This document shows positions 51,052-62,484 of a stretch of DNA of 64,000 bases, one piece after another. Under the pieces are notes generated by a model. That model made no database searches. It saw nothing but the letters and a program-made list of their open reading frames with translations, and had not been told where the DNA came from. The translations under genes and the position numbers were made by a program. Position 1 is the first letter of the stretch, and the number at the start of each line of letters is the position of its first letter. The DNA comes from Cacajao melanocephalus (lineage: Eukaryota; Chordata; Mammalia; Primates; Pitheciidae), in assembly GCA_963573385.1 (NCBI GenBank), contig CAUYLG010004967.1, positions 1 to 64,000 on the forward strand, given 5' to 3'.

Positions 51052-52231
51052 CTAGATGAAAAGGATGTGATTAAAACAAGAAACTCTGTCCATACTTTTT
51101 GGGGTATCACTTGCAGCCCTATATATAAACACTTCAAATCAAAAGTAAATAGTAAACAGAAATCATCCAGTGTGGGGAAATGTACCCCATATCTCTAAAA
51201 CAAGAAGGAAAATGTATAAAGAATTAATATGATATAAAAATGGGAAAGATATAAAAACTATTCCTGAAAAGTGACATATTTTAGAGAAAATACAGTCTCA
51301 ATAATTATATTAAGTGCAGAAACTTTTAAATAAAAGTTCTGCAAAGAAGAGCTGATAAATCAAAGAATACATGATAAATACTAAAACGTTAAACTGAAGA
51401 TAGAAGTTCTAAAGAAATAGATTAATGTTAGACATTGTAAAACAGAAAACTCATTTGAAATAATCAGAAATATAATTTGAAAGATGAAATTACATACTTG
51501 GGCATGAAAGGCGGACTAAAGAAAATGGCATAGAGTACTAGGGAGAAGGACACAGAAAAGGACGAATATTTAAATAGATTTTTTTAAAAGCATTAGCTTA
51601 ATTGGGGTTTCCCAGAAACATATATTAAGATGAGGTTCTGTGTACATATGATTTATTAGGAAGCATTCTCAGAGGAGACCAGATAAAGGACAGGGTAGAG
51701 AAAGTCATTTCATGGTGGGGCATCAGAATAAATGGGCTACAAAGGGCTAGCATAAGCTTTATATTACAGAAAAAAAAAAAACTGTATCGTACAGGTTATA
51801 TTTTAAGGTTGCCACATCCGATGAAAAGGAGTTGAGATCTTACAGCAGAAGAATGCAGTCAGTGATAAACTTCTCCCCTCCCGATGATACTCATGGTGAA
51901 CAGTGTCGATGAAAAAGTTAATGCAAAGGTTAAATAAAATAAAATAATTTATATTGACTTTAAAAATTTAATATATTAGGTTACAGCAGACAATGAGGTA
52001 ATACACCAATTATTCACATGTCGAGATAGCAGAAAATATTCTCAATTACCTACATAATGCAGGAATTTAATACTCACGAAGTCTTTTTGAAATGTACTTG
52101 AAGATGCAGTCCAACCATTACAAAAATAAAGCAGAATTGAAAATCGCAATTCAAGCAGTTTGAAATGAAATGATTGTGGGTTTCAGATCTAGAATTTCAA
52201 AAATATATGTATTTTATACATTGTAATATGT
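51052..52231. other. unassigned AT-rich sequence
   Basis: No gene. 51595-51720 has a repeat-like feel ('ggggtttcccagaaacatat', 'atttattaggaagc') but I cannot assign it. Confidence 0.4.
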
Positions 52232-52418
52232 ATTAATTACATAACTTTTCTAAGAAACAGGTTACAATCTTTATGTAAGTATTTGGTTATATTTTCAATA
52301 AGAAATATTCATATTTTCTTATTGAAATACATATTCTTATTGAAATGTATATATTATTATTGAAAGTATAACCATATAAACATTGTGACCTGTTTCTTAG
52401 AAAAATTATGTAATTAAT
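52232..52418. repeat. 187-bp imperfect palindrome with internal 18-bp tandem repeats
   Basis: The left arm 52232-52300 ('attaattacataacttttct' ... 'attttcaata') is the reverse complement of the right arm 52358-52418, with one 8-base gap and four or so mismatches; 'ctaagaaacaggt'/'acctgtttcttag' is perfect. The 57-base centre continues the pattern: 'ttcttattgaaat' recurs in tandem at about 52315-52327, 52334-52345 and, changed, 52354-52364. These also pair with 'tttcaataagaa' of the left arm. No known MITE ends or clean TA duplication are seen. Confidence 0.88.
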
Positions 52419-52599
52419 GACTAATAGTAGAATCAAACACATTTCATAATTGGTGAAGAAGTATTCTTCCACAAAACTGTATACTCTATAACGTACAACT
52501 AGAAATTTACTGAAGAATATGAAAAGTAAATGAAATAAAAGACATAAACTTATGAAAAATTCAAAACCAAAATGTGCTGCTTGATGAAATTAATAAAAA

Positions 52600-54025
52600 T
52601 TATAGAACCCTAGAAAGACCAATCAAGAAAATCAAGAAAATGAAAAGTGAATACATGCATTGCCAATATAGAAATGAAAAAGGAAAAAAAGCATTTCAAA
52701 TTCTGCAGATAATAAAAATATATAAGAAGATGCACAAGACCTAGAATGGCCAAAATAAATGTATTACCCCGTAATTTAAAGACTTGCTGTAACACTGTAG
52801 AATTAAGACAGTATGTACTTGATACAAGAATAGCCAAACAGACTAATGCAACGCAAGTAAAAAAACAAATTATCTCTAATATATATGATACACTGTTGAC
52901 AATAGGAAAGAATTATTTTCAACACATGCACTGCAAAAACTGGATATCAAAGAGCATCAGAAGATAATTGAGAAATAGCATTTAGTTCAGAAATAAAACT
53001 ATGAAGCTTACAGATTGAAGTCTATAAAACATCCTTATGGTCTTGGGATAGGCAACTACTTTTCAGGAAGGACCAAAAAGAAAACAAAGGAAATATATAG
53101 CATTAGTAATAAGTGGAAAAGTGAAAAATGGTTAATAAAATTAGACTTTCTCGCAAACATTCTACTCACTGAAAGACTCTATTAATAAAATAGAAATACA
53201 AATTTTAAAGGCTGAAACCACTGACAAAATATATATTCATATTTGGAGTAAGGCACTTCAATAAATCAATAATGCAAAGACAAACAACCCAATTAAAAAT
53301 GAGCAAATTACTTGATAATACATTTCCCAAAATAAAATGTGTGAATGGTCAATAGACAGCATCATTATTCATCAGAGGAGTATATATTAAAACTACCATG
53401 AAAAGGCCCTACAGACTACTTTAATGTATTATATTAGGCAGGCTGACAGTACCAAATAAGTATTAGAGGGATAGAATAGTTCCAGTAGCATATAAATAGT
53501 GCAATGGAAACCCCTTTGACAATTTTTTTAAGTTAAACATATAGTTTATTTTAAGTCAACTTTTAGATATTTAATCAGGAGAAATGAAAACATATACATA
53601 CAAATCTTAGCAAGAGTGTTAATAGCAACTTTATTTGCAATAGCTAAAAACTGAAAATAACCCAAATGTCTATTATTTAACTGCATTCTACTCATACAAA
53701 TGTGAAGGAATAACTGATGTACACAAAATAGAATATCAGAAACATATTGAGAGGAATAAGCCAGGAATATGCAAGTACATACCATTTTTCTTGCGTTTAT
53801 TTACATGACTATTATCTATAAGAAAACTATCTATAGTGATAGAAATTGGAAAAATGGTTGCCTCTGGAAAAGGATTTAAGTTAGAAAGCAAAATTTTTAA
53901 TGGTGAAAAAATGTTCAGTGTCTTGATTTAGATGATGACTATATACATTTTAGCACTCATAAAGTATACATTCAAATATATTAATTTCAAGTATGGAAAA
54001 TATACTCAATAAAACTAATGAATAA
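52600..54025 (+). mobile_element. old L1M, 3' part, sense
   Basis: ORF2 and 3' UTR landmarks in order: 'aatagccaaacagactaatg', 'caaaaactggatatcaaag', 'acaacccaattaaaaatgag', 'aggagaaatgaaaacatata', 'gcaatagctaaaaactgaaa', 'ataacccaaatgtctattat', and the 3' UTR 'gtgtcttgatttagatgatg', ending in 'actcaataaaactaatg'. Strongly decayed, with no usable frame. The frame at 52746-52967 is ORF2 debris. Confidence 0.75.
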
Positions 54026-54079
54026 GATGTCCAAAAAAGGCTGAAAGTAAAATAAAAATAAAATTGTAAAAATGCATGC

Positions 54080-55250
54080 AATAGCCAAAGGAACATATAT
54101 TGCTACAATGTCAAACTTTTAAAAGTCAATCTATTTTATAAGTATTATTAGGAATAAGGAGAGATATGGTATGATAATAAAAGTATCAATTTTACAGAAA
54201 GTCATCCCAATACTGCATCAATAGTTTTTTAATATCATCCTTGAAATTGTAAACTAAAAATAACAATAGCAAATATTTGAACTAAAAGGAGAATAAGAAA
54301 AAGCCTTAATCACGTAGGATAATTTAATCAACTTCTTATAATAATACACACAATTTTAGTAAAAATATAGAACATTGGAATCACAGAGGTTGACATGAGT
54401 GAGTTTAAAAGCCTCTGGACTTAGCAAACAGACTTATAAACTTTCCAAAGCCAAGTAAAGTTTTTCCAAAATTGACGTTATAATAGGCTATAGAAAACTC
54501 ATTATGTATGTTCCTGATTGCAATAGAAGTAAGGTGAAAATTTTAAATAACAACAGACCTAGAGAGGCTCCAACCACACAGACATTAAGGAAAACACTTC
54601 CAAATAATTTATGAGTCAAAAAGGAGTAAAACTATAGTTAGAAAACATTTGAACCAAATATTGATGGAAATACAACATATAAATATTTGTTACATGCAAC
54701 TAAACATGTATAAATTTAAAGGCATATATTAAGATGATAGTTGGGGAATCAGTGATTTAAAACTCCACTTTAATAAGTAAGAAAAGGAAAAACAGAAATT
54801 AGGTCTAAATAATATAGAAACAAAGTAGCAATGATATGACAGAAAGAGAAAGCAAACGCACACTGATGCAAATGAAATAAAAAAATCAGTTGTTTGAATA
54901 CATTATATTGATAATACCCACCCAGCACTGAAAAGAAAGTGAAGTCAAGAAAACACAAATCCCTAAAATAATGAATGAAAAAGGGAACATTAAAACAGAC
55001 TTGACAGGCATGTAGACTTCTGAAGATATGCAGCACAAGTTTACATTAATAAATCTGACAAACTGGATAAAATTGATGCATTTATCCAAATGAACATCAT
55101 TATAAAATTTTAAAAGATAAATAAAATTTAAAATCTTTGACAAAACATTATAGAACTTGAATTTGATACTAAACCCCATTCCACAAAAATAATTCACAGA
55201 AAAATATCCCTGCAACGCTGAAGTCTTAAGAATCATTTAATGAGAAAATA
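54080..55250 (+). mobile_element. old L1M/HAL1-like fragment (5' half of ORF2), sense
   Basis: 'acacttccaaataatttatg', 'agtcaaaaaggagtaaaac', 'ggaaatacaacatataaata' and 'gataaaattgatgcatttat' follow the order of the L1 endonuclease-to-RT linker. Because this earlier part of ORF2 lies after the 3' end of the previous L1, it is a separate insertion or a rearranged piece. Open frames on the minus strand (54770-55236) are antisense to it. Confidence 0.6.
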
Positions 55251-55584
55251 TACTAATATTTTACAAACTTTTCTAATAATAGAAAAATAGAACTAAGTCT
55301 TATTGTCTGTGGCTTGCATAATCCTGAATACAAAACTGGGCAAATGTGTTACAAGAGATCTATGCTATGTGGAGGTTGGTATAATGCACATAAATGCCCA
55401 ACGAAGCAGATTCCTGGAATGGGTTCCTTACATATTTAATGAGCTCACTGAAGACTTCCTTTCTGAGTGGAAATGTGACAAGTGTTGCCTGTATGACATG
55501 GTGCCATCACAACTATTCACGTTTATCTTGATAGTGGCTTGGTATGTTACTAGATAGCAGGGTATAAGAAGATCAATTGACTGT
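55251..55584. other. unassigned sequence with an 84-codon frame
   Basis: A plus frame at 55303-55557 has no recognised domain, promoter or splice context. It is cysteine-containing but shows no zinc-finger spacing. I treat it as chance. Confidence 0.4.
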
Positions 55585-55750
55585 GGCAAGAAAGCAAGAA
55601 AGAAAGGGAGAGAGGGAAAGAGGGAGGGAGGAAATGAGGGAGTGAGGGAGAAAGGAAGGACAGAAGTCAGGAAGGCCAGAAGGAAGGGAGGGAGGGAGGG
55701 GAAGGAAGTTGATGGAAGGGAGGAAGGAAGGATAGGATAGAAGATAGATA
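55585..55750 (+). repeat. purine-only (GAAA/GGAA/GAGG)n tract
   Basis: About 165 bases almost wholly of A and G (aagaaagaaaggg, gggagggagg, ggaaggaagg) with few pyrimidine breaks. The minus-strand frame at 55573-55797 (Pro/Ser/Leu-rich) is an artefact of this tract. Confidence 0.93.
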
Positions 55751-57370
55751 TTCAGTGAGATGAACCCTGGGCTCAAAACTCTACTGGAAACAAACAAACA
55801 AAAAATGTTTGCATGTGTCTATGTGTGCTAACCTGAGGAATCACTATAGTCACATAATTGGGTCCAGGACCTGATTGTTTGGCTTATTAAGTTGCGTAGT
55901 TATTTAGAGGCACAAACTAGCAACCTGTGATCATTTTTTAGAAGAGAATTGTACCCTGATATTTGTGACAGGTGTATTTGTAGACATAAAGACAAAGCTG
56001 AGAAGTTTGAATACAGAAGAGAAGTGTCTGTCATAGCAGGCCCTCTTTCAAACTGAGGAAATGATTTTCTTGAAAGAAAAATAAGGAAGAAAACAATACA
56101 AATATACTGTTATGACTTTGAGGAAATTAACACTCAAAGGGGTATTTATTCTTTTCAAGACCTATCACCAACACATCTCACTGCTTCTGGAACCTTATGA
56201 TATCAGCAGAGCCCAGAGAAATAAAAAAGCTTCTGCATCCCTAATGCTACACCCTCTGAAAACTGCCTTCTAAAAATCAAATACAACTAATAATACCAAA
56301 TTTAATTAGTTTTTTTTTTATTTTTAACTGGGAAAATCATAATAAAAAAATTGTGCAACATTGCATTGGTATTTACAAACATTGGCGTATATATCCATCA
56401 AATATACATATATTTTTTAAATAGTGTCTTCTGTGTGTTTGCTAAAGTTTAAATTAATTCTCAAGGACTTAGACATTTTGGAATCCATGAAAAGCTTTTT
56501 GAATCAACATTATATTTTTTATCTAAAGATAATGAAATCGATACTTTCAAAAATGAAAATAAAAAAGAATGAAAGTCGTCGTTTCATCCAAAAGTGAAAA
56601 TTAGAATAGTTAGGGAGTAAGAAACATAAAACTGTGATGAAAATTGTAATTATCACTAGAATTAATGAAAAAATAAAGTAACCATTGTAACAGAGAAAAT
56701 CAAGGAAAAATCTATTATGTATAACTTCTTCCTAGGGAAAAATAATGATGTTCAGGATGAAACAGAAATTAGAAAATATGTGTGCAGGTTCCTGTTGAAC
56801 CTTATTGTCTTTTCTGCCCTTGAAACTGAAGTTCATATATTATGTTTCAAATTTCCTTTGTGAATTAAATGGACAAGAAGATGTTACCTTGATGTTGTGT
56901 GTTACAGTGCATAGCTTTCATCAATGACTCATATATCAAAGCCAGCACAAATGCATTTGCATAAGAGAGAGCACCAAGTTCAAGGACAAAGTTAAGCAGT
57001 ACTCTAAAAAAATCAAGGAGAACTTGAGGACAAATGTATATGTTCCTTTTTTCATTTTGGTTTTTTGCTTAATAATTATCATCAATACATAAGCATTCTT
57101 TATAAATAGATAAAAATCAAAAATTTATTTCTCTCCAATAATTAAGATAGAATATAAGCATAATGTTTCCAGTTTTAAGCTAAATATATAAAAATATGTT
57201 TTTTCAATTCTCTGATGACAATCATGATGAAAAACATTTGTGTGTGGGTGTGCAATTTAAAGGCACTTTTTAACACATCCTCTCATTCAATCCTGAAAGC
57301 AAACGTATGTTTATATTAACACCCCATACTCACATCTCAGAATGGCAAAGGAATCTGTTCAAACTTCTAC
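55751..57370. other. unassigned AT-rich sequence
   Basis: No gene. 57255-57365 is faintly MIR-like in antisense ('catcctctcattcaatcctg'). Not called. Confidence 0.4.
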
Positions 57371-57868
57371 AATATGGTAATAGTTCCCAAAAATGTTCAT
57401 GTCCTAATCCTTGGAACCTGTAAGTTCATGTCGGAATCCTTGGAACCTTACATGGAAAACAGGACTTTGAAATGTGATTACCTAAGGATCTTGAGATGAG
57501 GAGATTATCTTGGTTTCTCTGGGTGGGTCTCATATAATTATAAGGGTCTTTATAAACGAAATAGAGAAACATATGAGTCAGAATAGAAGGCAACGTGAAG
57601 ATATAAGCAGAGAGCTCGGGGTGTTGTGAAGGCTGGCTGGGTCGTAAGCTAAGGAATGCCCACAGCTTTCAGCACCTAGAAAATTCAAGGAAACAGATTC
57701 TCCCATTAAGCCTCCAGAACTCACCCTTATGCCAACACTATGATTTTATAAAATCATGAGACCAAGTTCTGACTTCTAACCTCAATAACTGTGAGATACG
57801 ACTTTTCTGTGGTTTTAGGCCACCAAATCTGAAACAATTTTTTGCAGCACCAATAGGAAACTCATACA
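57371..57868 (+). mobile_element. MLT1-type solo LTR, sense, with small internal tandem
   Basis: 'gactttgaaatgtgattacc', 'taaggatcttgagatgagga', 'gattatcttggtttctctgg', 'gtgggtctcatataattata', 'ctgacttctaacctcaataa', 'ctgtgagatacgact' and an end near 'agcaccaataggaaactcat' are MLT1 landmarks in order. Near the start, a unit of about 28 bp containing 'aatccttggaacct' is doubled (57395-57423 and 57424-57450). About 500 bp long. Confidence 0.82.
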
Positions 57869-58234
57869 CCTTGTTAATAAATTCTGGAGTTGTTTTCTAC
57901 CTACATGTCCAGGTTTCAAGTAGAATATTCTTTCAACTGTATCAAACATTTCATCAGAAGTTTCATTTTAAAATATGTACTTTTTGAAAAAAATGCTTTG
58001 ACCTATTGAAAGTAAAATACAGGAAATAAAACATAATCTCACCCATTACATTTCTACATATATATTATTTATTACTGGAATCTGGTTCTTAGTAATTGCA
58101 AACATAGGAGATAATTTTTCAGGATTTAAAAAATTTTTGATCTGATATTTAATCATTTTTATTTAATGTTGATTATACTTTCATTTTTCAATGATTTTAG
58201 CAGCTGTTTCACTCCATTCTAGCTTGACTTTTTT
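57869..58234. other. unassigned sequence
   Basis: AT-rich; nothing recognised. Confidence 0.5.
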
Positions 58235-58850
58235 CTTTCTTTTTTTAATTTTAATTTTTGTGGGTATATAGTAGATGTATATATTTAGGGATTACATGAG
58301 ATATTTTGATATAGGAATGCAATGCCTAATAATTATATCAGGGTAGTTGGGGTATACAACTCCTCAAGCATTAATTCTTTATATTACAAATAATACAATC
58401 ATCCTCTTTTAGTTATTATTTAATGTACAATTTTTTTTTTTACTATATTCACCCTGTAGTGTTAGCAACTACTAGGTCTTATTCACTATGTTATGTATAC
58501 CCATTTTTTTTTTTTGGTACCCATTATCTCTCTCCATGTCCCCTCCATCTCCCTCCCCAACTATCTACCCTTTACAGTCTCTGGTAACCATTCTTCTACC
58601 TGTCTCCATGAGTTTAACTGTTTTAATTTTTAGCTACTTCGATTAAGTGAGAACATGCAAAAATTGTCTGTACCTGGCCTATTTCACTTAACAGTTCCAT
58701 CCACATTTTTGGACATGACAGGACCTCATTTTTTATGGTTGAATGGCGCTCCACTGTGTATATGTGCCACATTTTCTTTATTCATTTATCTCTTGTTGGG
58801 CACTAACATTAAATTATTTTTGAGTTGTTGCAACTTGGGATAACAGTAAG
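58235..58850 (-). mobile_element. L1MA-type 3' end, antisense
   Basis: Reversed 3' UTR and ORF2 end: 'gggtatatagtagatgtata', 'ttagggattacatgagatat', 'caccctgtagtgttagcaac', 'ctctggtaaccattcttcta', 'aagtgagaacatgcaaaaat', 'cactgtgtatatgtgccaca', then ORF2 to 'gttgcaacttggga'. Two T-runs (about 58432-58442 and 58506-58517) are expansions. 5'-truncated to about 0.6 kb. Confidence 0.88.
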
Positions 58851-59189
58851 TATCTTTGAGATCATTTCTGAATATGTTTAGAGGAAACCTGAAATAGAAT
58901 ATTTTCCTTCTTAGGTAGTATATCAAATGGTAGTCTAATATTCAAGAAGTTTTTAAGACCTATTAACATTAGGAGTGATTCTAGATGATAAAAAATATAG
59001 CAAAATATTTTATAAAAATATAGCTAATATTTTATTTTATAATATGGAAAATAGTGGTTCTTGATACTCTATTAGAAAATCAAGACATTAAGGATGAAAT
59101 TAGGTTAATATTATTTCCAAAATGTGTAAAAAGCTACTTAATTTAGATAGTCATATGGCTGGAAGTATTAGTAATCACCTCCTTAAAAA
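58851..59189. other. unassigned AT-rich sequence
   Basis: Nothing recognised. Confidence 0.5.
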
Positions 59190-59477
59190 CTGGTAGCTGA
59201 TTCAGATGAAATTTTATGATGGCTCATGGATTCCCTACAGTTGTTCCTGTGATAGTGAGTTCTCATGAGATCTGATAGTTTTATAAGTATCTGGCATTTC
59301 CTCTATTGACACTCATTGTCTCTCTTGCTGCCCTGTGAAGAGGTGACTTCTACTGTGATAGTAAGTTTCCTGAGGCCTCCCCACCATGTGGAACTGTGAG
59401 TCAATTAAACTTCTTTTCTGTATAAATTACCCAGTCTCAGGTGCTTATGCATAGCAGTATGAGAATGAACTAATACA
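59190..59477 (+). mobile_element. MST-type (ERVL-MaLR) LTR, 5'-truncated, sense
   Basis: 'tcatgagatctgatagtttt', 'cttgctgccctgtgaagagg', 'cctgaggcctccccaccatg', 'gtggaactgtgagtcaatta', 'aacttcttttctgtataaat', 'tacccagtctcagg' and 'agaatgaactaataca' are the 3' two-thirds of an MST/THE1-group LTR in order. The first 100-150 bases are missing. Confidence 0.88.
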
Positions 59478-59490
59478 ATTTCTATACATA

Positions 59491-59650
59491 AAAGTATAAT
59501 ACGTTATTGAAGACATTAAAATAAAACAAATAACTAAATTATTATGCCATGTTAAATGAATTAGGAGAGCAGTAGTGTCAGTTTTTCCAAACTAATCTGT
59601 AGATTCTATGTAATTCTAATCAAATCCCTAGCAGATTTCCTTTTTGTTTT
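59491..59650 (+). mobile_element. short old L1M ORF2 fragment, sense
   Basis: 'gccatgttaaatgaattagg', 'gtttttccaaactaatctgt', 'agattctatgtaattctaat' and 'caaatccctagcagatttcc' match L1 ORF2 just downstream of the RT core. The following L1MA starts in the same ORF2 region, so this is a separate element. Confidence 0.55.
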
Positions 59651-59739
59651 ATTTATTCATTTAATTTGTTTGTGTTGTATTTGTCTAACTTGATTGAGGT
59701 ATTTAAAGTTTAATAATTAATTAAAATAAAATTAACATT

Positions 59740-61490
59740 ATTAAAATGTCTATACTGCCCAAAGCAACATATATATTAAATGTAATTCCTATTAAAACAT
59801 CTATGGCATTCTTCCCATAAATAAAAATAATCAAAATTCATATGGAATCACAAAATATACACAAATTGCCAAAGTAATCCTGAGCAAAAAGAAAAAGTTG
59901 AAAGTATCAACCTAGCTGACTTGAAAATATACTACAAAACTTCCTAGTAAGCAAAATATCATAGTACTTGCAGAAAAACAGATACATAAACCAATGGAAT
60001 AGCAGAGAGAGCCCAGAAATAAATTTGCACATTTATAGTCAATTGATTTCAGCAAATGTGCCAAGAACATACAATAAGGAAAGCATAGATTTTTCAATAA
60101 ATAACACTGGGAAACCAGATATTCACATGCTAAAGAGTGAAGTTAAATGTTTATCTCTTACCATATACAAAACCATCCCAAAATGGATTAAAGCTTTACA
60201 TTTAGGACCCAAAATATAAATCTACTAAAGGACACACAGGAAAGCATCCATGAGAATTAGCAATGATTTTCTGATTATTGCTTCAAACTACGGGCAACAA
60301 AGACAAAAATAGTCAACTGTGATTTCATAAAACTAAGAAGCTTATGCACAGCAATGGAAACAATCAAAAAGTGAAGGGACAACCTAAAAAATGGGAGAAG
60401 ATATTTGTAAGCTATATATCTGATAAGGGATTAATGTTTAAGGTATGCAAAGAACTCAAAAAATTGAACACCAAGATAACAAATAACCCAGTTTTTTAAA
60501 TGGCTAAAAGATCTTAATATATATTTCTCAAAAGAAGACATAGAAATGGCCAACATATGTATGTAAACAAAAAAAGTGCTCAACATCACTAATCATCAAG
60601 GAAATGGAATGAAAACCACAATGAAATAGTACCTCACTCCTGTTACAGTGGCTATTGTAGAAAAGCACTAAAGATGAACTGATATTCTTGAGAATGTGGA
60701 TAAAAAGGAAACACTTGCATGTTGTTGGTGGCAATGTAAATTAGAATAGCATTTACTAAAAATGGTATGGAGTCTTCTCAAAAAATTAAAAATAGAACTA
60801 CCATATGATCCAGCAGTCCCATTTATGGATATATATGCAAAGAAAATAAAGTCAGTGTGTCAAAGACATATCTGCACTTCCATCTATATTGCAATTCTAT
60901 TCACAATCACCAAGATATGAAATCAACCTAATAGTTAAATGCATTGAATCAACAGATGACTAGAAAAAGAAATGTTACATATATCCAATGGAATATTATT
61001 CAGCCATAAAAGGGAATAAAATTCCATTGTTTGCTACAACATGGATGAACCTGGAGGACCTTGTGTTAAGTATAATAAGCCAGGTGCAGAAAAACCATAG
61101 ACTGCATGAACTCATTCATACCTGAAATCTAAAAAAGTTGATCTCATAGAAGTAGAGAAAAGAATGGTGGTAACCAGAGGCTGAGTGATTAGGGAGGAGG
61201 GGGCTTAGCGAGACTTTGGTTAACAAATGTATATTAACAGTTAGATAGGAGGAATAAGTTTGAGATCTGTTGTACAGCATGGTTACTACATTTAATGACA
61301 GAATATGATATTCCTGAAAAATAAGAGACTGGATGGTAAGTTTTCTCACTGCAAGAATAATTATGTGAAATAATATATTTGTTAATTAGCTATGTTTAAC
61401 TATTCCACAATGTGTATATACTTCAAAACATTGTGTTGTACACAATAAATACATCAAATTTTATGTGTCAATTTAAAAAAATAAATGCAT
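59740..61490 (+). mobile_element. 5'-truncated L1MA (about 1.75 kb), sense
   Basis: Runs from ORF2 ('aatgtctatactgcccaaag') through 'gaactaccatatgatccagc', 'caatggaatattattcagcc' and 'ctacaacatggatgaacctg' to the L1MA 3' UTR ('gttgtacacaataaatacat', 'gtgtcaatttaaaaa'). Frames such as 59968-60219 are ORF2 debris broken by stops. It is similar in age to the antisense L1MA at 58235-58850; the two form a loosely inverted pair. Confidence 0.9.
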
Positions 61491-61785
61491 TTTAAAAACA
61501 TTACTTCCTAGACACCAGTGTTATTTTATCTTCTAGATTCCATAGAACATGTTTCAATTATCAGTGGTCTCAGCTAAGATATTGGCTAAGTAGATGTGAT
61601 AAGGTTTAGGCAGACATGCTACAAAGTGTTTTGGGAAAGGTTTGCTACACAGAGTGATAAGTCATGTTATAAACAGAAAACATTGTTCTGGTTTGATGAC
61701 TCTGTAATTAGAAGGAATTAATTTAATTAAAATGTGTCTGTGAACCTAAAATATGAGTAAATGGTGAGGTAAACGCATTGCTGAT
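61491..61785. other. unassigned sequence
   Basis: Under 300 bases, nothing recognised. Confidence 0.5.

Positions 61786-62484
<699 letters not shown>

Noticed and set aside
52232..52418. CRISPR-like array because of short spaced repeats
   Set aside because: The repeated 18-mers are degenerate, adjacent and without unique spacers, in eukaryotic DNA.
55573..55797. Pro/Ser/Leu-rich minus-strand frame
   Set aside because: It is the translation of the purine-only simple repeat.
58235..61490. Single inverted L1 made of the antisense 58.2-58.9 kb and sense 59.7-61.5 kb parts
   Set aside because: Both parts contain their own L1MA 3' UTR, and an MST LTR and another L1 piece lie between, so they are separate insertions.
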